From the NCBI RefSeq assembly GCF_026898095.1, contig NZ_CP114015.1, positions 3,038,001 through 3,102,000 of the forward strand: a DNA stretch of 64,000 nt. The letters are read 5' to 3'. Below are positions 57,499 to 64,000 of this stretch, one piece after another (within the stretch, counting starts at the first letter, position 1; the number at the start of each line of letters is the position of its first letter). The notes under the pieces were generated by a model, which made no database searches, was not told where the DNA came from, and saw only the letters and a program-made list of their open reading frames with translations. This DNA comes from Arthrobacter sp. ATA002. Lineage in GTDB: Bacteria; Actinomycetota; Actinomycetes; Actinomycetales; Micrococcaceae. Made by a program: the position numbers and the translations under genes.

Positions 57499-60400
57499 CG
57501 GCGTCGTCCTTCCGCTGCGCCGGCTTCGCCGGAGGCATTGACTCTGTTGTCCGGCTCCGCCCGGAGGGCTTCTGTTCCCGAAACATTGACAGGCTGCGTT
57601 TGCCGCGGAGCTTCCGCCGGACCGGCCGGAGCGGAGCTTTCAGCCGGAGCCGGCTCCGCTGCCGCCGGCTCCGTGCGGAGCGGTCCCTGCCGGCCGGGCA
57701 GCCGGACGACGCCGGCGCGGCTGCGCGTTGGCAGGGCCAGCAGCACCGTCAGCACGATGACCAGGACCTGCAGCGTGCCCAGCCATGGTTCCCAGCCGGT
57801 GGTGTAGCCCGTTTCCAGCTCTCCTCCCCGGCCGGCAGCTCGAAGGCCTGGGCCCAGCCGTCCGCCGTCGCCGGCAGGGTGAACCGTTCAGGCTTGCGCG
57901 CCACCCGGGATCGGAGCGCTCGGCCAGGACCAGCAGGCGGCCTTCTTCGCCGGCGGGAATGGATGTCCGGACACCGGTGCGCCCCGATGGAACAACAGAC
58001 TCCACGGTGCCGTCGGCCGCCACGATGCGGACCCGGCCGGTCTGCTCCGACAGGCCTTCGGTGCCCTGACCGTCCAGCTGCCCGGCAACCCGCCACAGCC
58101 AGCCGGAGCCGGTCTGCCCCACCGGGGTCAAGCCGGGAACCGAGTCAATCTTGCCGGCAAGGAGTTCGGCGGAGGTATCGGACTGCTGCAGGACGACAAA
58201 GCCGACGCCGAGGCGGGCCAGTTCCCCGCGCGGGTCCACGCCGGTTCCGGCGGTGATCACGGCGACGGCGCGGCGCAGGTCCGCGTCGGCGTCGTCGTCG
58301 TCCGCAAGTTCCTCCGCGTTGACCGGCCCGGTGACTGTGCGGGCGGCATAGACCGCGGACATGCTGTCCAGTGTGGTGCCGCCGTTGCGCATCAATGCTG
58401 CCGTGACGTCGTCGTTGGCGTCGGTGCGCAGCAACAGGGTTCGGGTGCGTTCGCCGCTGCCGCCCCGGTCCGCCGCGGTGGCGGGAAGGGTGCGTTCCGC
58501 CGCGGGGGCCACCAGGAATCCGGTGCCGTTGACACCGGCCGTGATACTGCCCGGGCCGGCGGTCGCCAGCGGAAAGCTCCACAGGGCCAGGCTCGCCGCG
58601 GGCCCGAGCGCGAGGAGCACGCCGAGCAGGACGGCGGCCGGACGCGTGGTCCGGCCGCCCGCAGCAGCGCTGCTGCCGGCGGTGCCGCTGCTGCCGGCAC
58701 CCGCACGGCCCGGCCGCTTCCGGCGTGCCAGCATGGCGTCGCCGGCCAGCAGGGCCGCACACAGCTGCAGGAACACCGCAGCCGAAACCAGCGGACCGGG
58801 GAACGGCGTCACCAGGGCGCCGGCGGTGGCTCCGGTGGCCAGATACGCCGAGGCCCAGCTCAGCAGGAGCGCCAGAACGCTCAGGATCCAGGCCAGCCGC
58901 GCGAGCGCGGCCCGGCGTCCGGCAAAGAGCGATGCCGCGGACAGCGCCAGGACCGGAGCCCCGACGGTGACGGCAAGCACCAGCGGCCAGGGACCGGCGG
59001 GCAGGAAGTCCAGTGCGGGCAGCGGTCCGGTGACCTCAAAGGCCACCGGGAACCCCAGCAGCTGCTGCCACAGCGCGGCCGCATCAAAGCCAAGGGGAAC
59101 CCCCGGGTCGGCGGCCAGGGCGCGCGGGCGCCCGAGCACGGAGACGGCCGGGGGAAGCAGCAGCGCCGCGGACGGCAGCAGAGACCACCACAGGGTCCGC
59201 GCACGCCGGCGCAGCCGCACGGACAGCAGGAGCACGGCCGTGCAGGCCAGGACAAAAAGCAGGGGTGCCGAGGCAGTCAGGACGGCCAGCAGCAGTCCCG
59301 CGGCAGCGGCCGCTGCCCAGCTGGGTACGCCGCCGGTTCCGGGGACGCGCGGTGCCGGAGCCGGCTGGATGTCGGAACGACCGCCGGTTCCGGTCCCGGG
59401 TTCTCCGGACCCCACCGCCCGCAGCAGAGCCAGCACGAACAGCGGCAGCAGGATATGAGCGATCAGTGCCCCGAGGCGGCCGTCGCCCAGCGCCACCTGC
59501 AGTGCCGGCGCGGCACCCCAAAACATGGCGGCCCAAAAACGCAGTCCGCGGTGCCGGGTCAGGGCTCCCGCTGCAAACCAGGCACTGAGACCGGCCAGCG
59601 GCATCGCCGTGAGCATGAGGGCTACGAGGGCCGTGTTGGTGCTGCCGAGTCCGGCAACACCGAGCAGCCACAGCACGTAATCGAACGGATCCCCGTGCCC
59701 GGGGTAACCCGAGCCGAGCTCAATCCACCATGAGGAGGCGTGGGACCAAATTTCCCCCAGCCGCCCGGACAGCGGCAGCAGGCGCCGCCGGCAAGGGCGG
59801 GGGCGCCAATAAAGCGGTGCAGCGCGGTCAGGGACGCGGCCAGCAACAGCAGTGCCGCTGCAACGGCGCCAACGCCCACCCAGGCCCGGGCCGGAGCGGC
59901 CAGGGATGCGAAATCGTCGTTGGAATCGCCGCTGGGCTCGAAGGAACCGGCGTCTGTGCCCGAGCCCAGCAGACCGGCTGTGTCCGAGGGATCTGCATTC
60001 GCCCGGCCCCAGGCCGCAGGAACATCTGCCGGTTCCGATTCGAACAGGGACCGGCGGTGTTCGCGCACCTCGCGCGCGCCGGTGCGCAGGGCGTGGACGG
60101 CGCTGCGCGGGCGGGTGCGGGTGGCCGCAGCGGCGCGCCGGGAGCGGAAGAGGTCCACCGGGCGCAGCACCCCGCCGATGCTGGCGGTCAGGGAGCCCAG
60201 AGCGTACCCGGGATCCTTGGCGAGCATTCCGAGGAAGAACCGGCCGAAACCGCCCAGGACGGCGCCGGCCATCAGGAAGGGCACCTGCCACAGCGGAGCG
60301 TGCTTGAGCCGCAGGAAAATCTCGGCCCGGCGCAGGGCGCGGGCGGAGGCAGCAGTGTTGGGCCTGCTGCCGGCATGGCGGACCTTCGCGGCCGGAACAA

Positions 60401-61106
60401 CGACGACGCGGTGTCCGGCGAGGCGGTTGCGCCAGCACAGGTCAATGTCGTCGCCGGTGCCGGGCAGCGCCGGGTCAAAGCCACCGAGGGCTTCCCACAC
60501 GTCGCGGCGCACGAGCATGCCGGCTGAGTTCACGGCAAAGATGTCGCTGCGCGCGTCGTACTGGCCCTGGTCGAGTTCGTCGGCGTCGATCAGGGTGACA
60601 CGTTCGGCCCACCGGCTGATGGAGACGCCAACGTCCACGAGCTGCCGGTCGTTTTCCCAGTCCACCTGCTTGGTGCCGGCGATGGTGACCGAGGGCGCGC
60701 GTTCAACTGCGAGCAGCAGTTCCTCCAGCGCGTTCGGCGCGGGGGCGGAATCATCGTGGAGAAGCCAGAGCCAGTCCTCTGTTTGGTCTGCCGGTGCGGG
60801 CCCGGCCAGCTCCGCGAGGCCGGCACGGACGGCGGCGCCGAACCCGGCCCTGGGCGGCGCGGCCGCCACCGGGCTGCCGGCGGGCAGGAACTGCCGCAAA
60901 AGTGCGGCGGAATTATCGGTGGAGCCGGCGTCGACGCCGATGCAGACGTCGGCCGGCCGGGTTTGTCCGGCCAGCGCTGTCAGTGTTTCGGGAAGGTACT
61001 GTGCGCCGTTGTGGGCAACCACAACGGCACAAACACGAACGTGCGAAGGAATTAGACTGCCTGCTTCCGAAGCCGGCGGCGTTCGCGCTCCGACAGACCG
61101 CCCCAA
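57495..61106 (-). CDS. Giant GT2 glycosyltransferase with polytopic membrane region (three frameshifts)
   Basis: With bases restored near 59785, 57877 and 57825 this encodes about 1200 residues. Residues about 25-260 form a GT2 glycosyltransferase (VVVAHNGAQYLPETLTALAG, WLWLLHDDSAP, GMLVRRDVWEALGGFDPALP, GDDIDLCWRNRLAGHRV). Then come a Ser/Glu-rich cytoplasmic stretch, about 10 or more membrane helices, and an extracytoplasmic domain before a final helix and a basic tail. This layout fits actinobacterial envelope glycosyltransferases. The start is unclear: TTG 61106 overlaps whiB by 55 nt, and no ATG or GTG lies close to the GT2 core in frame. The DUF5719 gene follows with ATGA overlap. Confidence 0.85.
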
Positions 61107-61585
61107 ATTCCAAACCGTTCGTCATTGGCGAGGGCATATTCCAGGCACTGGGAGCGCACGTTGCAGGCCGCGCAAACCTTCTTGGCGTCGCGGGTTGACC
61201 CACCCTTTTCCGGGAAGAAAGCCTCCGGGTCCGTCTGGGCGCACAGCGCGTCGGACTGCCAGCCGAGCTCGCCGTCGTCGTAGTCGCTGCCCAGTCCGGG
61301 CAGGCCGATCCAGACGGGCCGGGTGTCCTGCTCGGCGGGGGCGGGGAACAGGGCGACGGGAGGGTCGAGGAGCTCCTCGTCCTCCGTGTCCGGGGCGAGG
61401 GCTTCGTGCGCGGCCAGGAAAGCCGTGGCCTGGTCTTCCAGCCCGGCGGCGTCGCGGCGGTAGCGCTCTGCGGCGCCGGGGTCAGCTGGATCCACGTACC
61501 AGTCCACGGGCACTCCGCGGGAGCCGTAGCTGGCGGATGCCTGCGCGGCGATGGACCGATCGTGCGTGTATTCTGCCTGCCCCAT
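61052..61585 (-). CDS. WhiB-family iron-sulfur transcriptional regulator
   Basis: 177 residues. The C-terminal 80 residues carry the four cluster cysteines (DALCAQTDPEAFFPEKG, then KKVCAACNVRSQCLEYAL) and the GIWGGLSERERRRLRK turn and basic helix. Neighbour genes match WhiB2/WhmD, the division- and differentiation-linked member. About 95 residues upstream of the core form an unusual acidic, Ala/Pro-rich extension. ATG 61585 has GGGAGG 6 nt upstream. A promoter with a palindrome on its -10 box lies at 61698-61726. It overlaps the GT2 gene. Confidence 0.93.
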   Translation of the reverse strand: MGQAEYTHDRSIAAQASASYGSRGVPVDWYVDPADPGAAERYRRDAAGLEDQATAFLAAHEALAPDTEDEELLDPPVALFPAPAEQDTRPVWIGLPGLGSDYDDGELGWQSDALCAQTDPEAFFPEKGGSTRDAKKVCAACNVRSQCLEYALANDERFGIWGGLSERERRRLRKQAV

Positions 61586-61900
61586 GGAAGACCTCCCGGT
61601 GTTTTTGCCCTGCAGCGGATCTTTGAGCCCTGCCAGGCACAATCAGCCTGCTTGGAATGCATCTAGGTGATGGATTGCTGGAACAAATCCGATACCTAAT
61701 TACACGCGTGTAATACGGCGCCGTCAAGCTGTTTCGGCATCCTATAGAGTCAAGACGTCAGATCCGGGGCACGCCACGCCCGGATTTTCGCCCCGCCGTA
61801 CCGGCGCGTCGCGGTTGCGTCCCGGGCTTTCATCCCCGCCGGGCGGTTACCCGCGGCGGTTCACACCGGCCGCTCCCGCTTCCACAGGAAAGAGACCGAC
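61586..61900. other. Divergent regulatory region of whiB and the TIGR03089 gene
   Basis: No gene. It contains the whiB promoter and palindrome (61698-61726) and a TATAGAGT sequence at 61743-61750 that may be a -10 element for the plus strand. The rest is GC-rich leader. Confidence 0.6.
61698..61726 (-). promoter_or_regulatory. whiB promoter with a 16-bp perfect palindrome over the -10
   Basis: On the minus strand TTGACG (61721-61726) and TGTAAT (61698-61703) are separated by exactly 17 nt, a good sigma-70-type promoter. The 16-bp perfect palindrome ATTACACGCGTGTAAT (61698-61713) covers the -10 and half the spacer, so a bound repressor would block RNA polymerase. It resembles the BldD box (TNACNC-W-GNGTNA) but is one base longer at the centre. 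BldD controls whiB in Streptomyces; binding here is inference. Confidence 0.6.
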
Positions 61901-62665
61901 ATGCCCGCAGGGATTTCCGTTCCCACCATACTGTCCACGCTCCGCACCCGGCAGGCAACCTCCCCTGCGCTGATTTGGTACGGCCCGGGGCCCGAGCGGA
62001 TCGAGCTCTCCGGAAAGGTGCTGGACAACTGGGTCGCCAAGACCTCCAACCTCCTGGTGGATGAGCTCGACGCCGAGCCCGGCATCCGCCTGCGGCTTGA
62101 TTTGCCCGCGCATTGGAAGACCTTGGTGTGGGCGCTGGCGGCCTGGCAGACCGGCTGCACCGTACTGGTGGGCCAAACGCACCGGGATGCCGCAGGCGCA
62201 GCTGACGCTTCCGCTGCAGCCGGCGGCGGCGCTGACGTAACGGTAACGGCTTCGCAGGAAGTGCTGGACACCGCTGACGGAACTGTCGTGGCGGTGGCCC
62301 AGGGAGCGCTGGAGCTCCGGTGGTCCGGAGAGCTGCCGGCTGCCGCCGTGGATTACGCGGCCGAAGTGCGCAGTTACGCGGATACCTACCTCGCCGGAGA
62401 AGAAGCGGGACCGGGTTTCACCGCCCTGCACAGCGCTCTCGGGCAGGACGGTTTGACCCTTACCTACGCCCAGCTGGCGGAGTCAGCCGGCGGAGGGACG
62501 CAGCAGACGCTGCTGATTCCGGCCGGAAAAGACCTGCCGGACGTGCTGGCCGCCTCACTCCGGACCTGGGCCGCCGGCGGCACCGTGGTGCTGGCTGCGC
62601 CGGAGGTGGAGATTTCGGAGCGGCTGCTGGCCGCCGAGAAGGTTACGGCACGGCTGGAGGAGTAG
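61901..62665 (+). CDS. TIGR03089 family protein (ANL-superfamily N-terminal-like)
   Basis: An intact 254-residue protein of the actinobacterial TIGR03089 family, related to the N-terminal part of AMP-forming synthetases (ALIWYGPGPERIELSGKVLD, DLPAHWKTLVWALAAWQTGC) but lacking the C-terminal catalytic lid, so probably not an enzyme of that type. GGAAAGAG lies 5 nt upstream of the ATG. Its usual neighbours in actinobacteria are gtrA and purK, as here. Function unknown. Confidence 0.92.
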   Translation: MPAGISVPTILSTLRTRQATSPALIWYGPGPERIELSGKVLDNWVAKTSNLLVDELDAEPGIRLRLDLPAHWKTLVWALAAWQTGCTVLVGQTHRDAAGAADASAAAGGGADVTVTASQEVLDTADGTVVAVAQGALELRWSGELPAAAVDYAAEVRSYADTYLAGEEAGPGFTALHSALGQDGLTLTYAQLAESAGGGTQQTLLIPAGKDLPDVLAASLRTWAAGGTVVLAAPEVEISERLLAAEKVTARLEE

Positions 62666-63255
62666 GCTCGGCTGCCATTCCGGAGGAGCGCGGGCCGGCG
62701 GCGGGCGGGCCGCCGCGGGCGTCCCGCCGGCGTCCGCAGTCTTCGCGGCACCGGGCTTCCGGGGTTCTTTTCATCGAGGAGTTGGTAATCGTCCTCGAAG
62801 CCCGGCTCATCATCCAGCTCGTTGTTGAACACCCAGAACCGGTACGCGAAGAACCGCAGAATGGTGGCTACACCGATGCCGACGACGCCGGCGAACCCGA
62901 GCCACTTGGCATCGGTAATGCCCATCGGATACTGGGCCACCCAGGTGAAGCCGCTGGAAATGACAATGCCCACGCCGTTGATGATGAGGAACAGCACCAG
63001 TTCACGGGACACGTTGTTCTGGCGGCGCCGGCGGAAGGTCCAGAAGCGGTTGGCCACCCAGGAGAAGAGTGTGGCGGTCAGGGCACTGACAATCCGGGCC
63101 TTGGTGGCGCTGCCTTCCAGGGGACCGTGGTAGAGGATCCACCACAGTCCGTTGTCCACGACGAAGGCGACAGCCCCTACCGTGCCGAACTTCGCGACTT
63201 CACGCCAAAACAGCGATGCCAGCCCTCTAATGCGCGCAGACAGTGATGAAAACAT
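62464..63255 (-). CDS. GtrA-family membrane protein (3' end uncertain)
   Basis: Residues about 20-150 form the GtrA fold with four membrane helices (KFGTVGAVAFVVDNGLWWIL, NRFWTFRRRRQNN, VLFLIINGVGIVISSG, RFFAYRFWVFNNELDDE). GtrA proteins help move polyprenyl-linked sugars across the membrane for envelope glycosylation. ATG 63255 has GGAGGATC directly before it. The in-frame stop at 62464 makes the last 65 residues overlap TIGR03089 on the other strand, which is suspicious. A frameshift near 62680-62770 probably hides an earlier stop, for example TAA at 62643-62645. Confidence 0.82.
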   Translation of the reverse strand: MFSSLSARIRGLASLFWREVAKFGTVGAVAFVVDNGLWWILYHGPLEGSATKARIVSALTATLFSWVANRFWTFRRRRQNNVSRELVLFLIINGVGIVISSGFTWVAQYPMGITDAKWLGFAGVVGIGVATILRFFAYRFWVFNNELDDEPGFEDDYQLLDEKNPGSPVPRRLRTPAGRPRRPARRRPALLRNGSRAYSSSRAVTFSAASSRSEISTSGAASTTVPPAAQVRSEAASTSGRSFPAGISSVCCVPPPADSASWA

Positions 63256-63427
63256 GATCCTCCGAGGCCGTTGGTGCGCCGCCGGCCGGAATTGCCGAAG
63301 CTGGACACAGTACCCGCCGCACAGAAACGCGGACGGTAAGGGCACAATATTACCCCGGAACGTGGGAGTTACCTGAGGGTGTGCAGCGAACCGCACTCCA
63401 CAAAAGAGGAATTCGGTCTCTTTTCGG

Positions 63428-63433
63428 TAACCT
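63428..63433 (+). promoter_or_regulatory. -10 box of purK (leaderless)
   Basis: TAACCT lies exactly 6 nt before the GTG start of purK at 63440. Confidence 0.5.
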
Positions 63434-63439
63434 AAGGTC

Positions 63440-64000
63440 GTGAGCTTTCCTATAATTGGCGTCGTCGGCGGTGGCCAGCTGGCCCGGATGATGGCCCCGG
63501 CCGCAGTGGCCCTCGGTTTCGAACTCCGTGTCCTGGCCGAGGGGCCTGACGTCTCCGCCGTACCCGCTGTGGCATCCGCCACAGTGGGAGACTACCGGGA
63601 CCTGGAAACCCTGTCCGGCTTTGCGCGCGACGTCGACGTTCTGACGTTCGACCACGAGCACGTACCCGGAGAGCACCTGCACGCCCTGGCCGCTGCCGGA
63701 GTGAACGTGCAGCCCTCCCCGGCGCACTGATCCATGCCCAGGACAAACTGGTCATGCGCGCCGCCGTCGAACGGCTGGGCCTGCCCAACCCGCGCTGGGC
63801 GGCGGTTTCGGAAGCCGCCGATCTGGTGGACTTCGGAAAATCGGCCGGCTGGCCCGTCGTGCTCAAGACACCGCGCGGCGGCTATGACGGCAAGGGGGTC
63901 CGGATTATCCACGACGCCGCCGGGGCCGCCGCCGCCGCGGACTGGTTCACCGGAGGACCGCTGCTGGCCGAGGAAAAGGTTCCCTTCACGCGCGAGCTGT
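63440..64000 (+). CDS. purK: N5-carboxyaminoimidazole ribonucleotide synthase PurK, partial, frameshifted
   Basis: ATP-grasp enzyme of purine synthesis that carboxylates AIR to N5-CAIR. The N-terminus GVVGGGQLARMMAPAAVALG and TFDHEHVPGEHL are diagnostic. One C is missing at 63717-63720; the reading continues as GALIHAQDKLVMRAAVERLG and PVVLKTPRGGYDGKGV, the ATP-grasp nucleotide-binding segment. The gene runs off the right edge. GTG 63440 is the start, probably leaderless. It is divergent from gtrA, as in mycobacteria. Confidence 0.95.

Noticed and set aside
61698..61713. Calling the whiB palindrome a BldD box outright
   Set aside because: The spacing is one base longer than the consensus I know, so it is reported only as a similar palindrome.
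1..64000. Mobile elements, phage genes or rRNA operons
   Set aside because: No transposase, integrase, terminal inverted repeats, phage structural genes or rRNA-like sequence were recognised.

Overview
This is about 64 kb of high-GC actinobacterial chromosome, most likely Arthrobacter or a close Micrococcaceae relative. The evidence is gene content and order: tatD-rpfB-ksgA-ispE, glmU-prs-rplY-pth, DUF3499 beside ahcY, and whiB-GT2-DUF5719 next to TIGR03089-gtrA-purK. Codon use is GC-rich, GTG starts are frequent, and several genes have a TANNNT box 6-7 nt before the start codon, typical of leaderless actinobacterial mRNAs. I saw no insertion sequence, prophage, rRNA or CRISPR array. There is one tRNA, Gln(UUG).

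Layout. 1-4626 (minus) is a cell-surface polysaccharide locus: polyprenyl-phosphate sugar transferase, CDP-forming cytidylyltransferase, DUF1972 glycosyltransferase, CDP-alcohol phosphotransferase and a membrane-anchored protein that leaves the window. 5078-19381 (minus) is the most unusual region: five consecutive large ATPase-LuxR (LAL/MalT-like) regulators of about 890-990 residues, 14.3 kb of regulator genes upstream of and co-oriented with the polysaccharide locus. 19865-24061 (minus) is housekeeping: pth, rplY, prs, glmU and tRNA-Gln. 24176-28343 (plus) holds a TetR-Nudix fusion and a Tat-exported beta-propeller protein. 28349-36082 is mostly minus: an ABC-F ATPase, ispE, ksgA, rpfB and tatD, with a plus-strand XRE/TPR regulator between ksgA and rpfB. 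36326-41407 (plus) is a MoxR-DUF58-transglutaminase operon. 41447-52819 carries a succinate-semialdehyde-type dehydrogenase, rsmI, a protein mannosyltransferase, an acyl-CoA ligase, a DUF1461 membrane protein, a SpoIIM-like protein, an RDD protein and an L,D-transpeptidase lipoprotein. 53019-64000 holds ahcY, a Trm112-like protein, DUF3499, a zincin-like protein, DUF5719, a giant GT2 glycosyltransferase, whiB, TIGR03089, gtrA and the start of purK.

Reading caution: about 20 genes, including essential ones (glmU, ispE, ksgA, purK), are broken by single-base frameshifts, nearly all missing one base, most often in a run of 3-5 G or C. Restoring one base per break gives full-length family members, so I treat these as base-calling errors rather than gene decay. 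I report each as one gene and give the approximate break point.

Functional theme: much of the window serves the cell envelope: surface polysaccharide, peptidoglycan precursor (GlmU), peptidoglycan remodelling (RpfB, L,D-transpeptidase), protein mannosylation, GtrA and GT2 glycosyltransferases, and WhiB control. The LuxR array is the best candidate for an undescribed system; its control of the adjacent polysaccharide genes is inference from position only.
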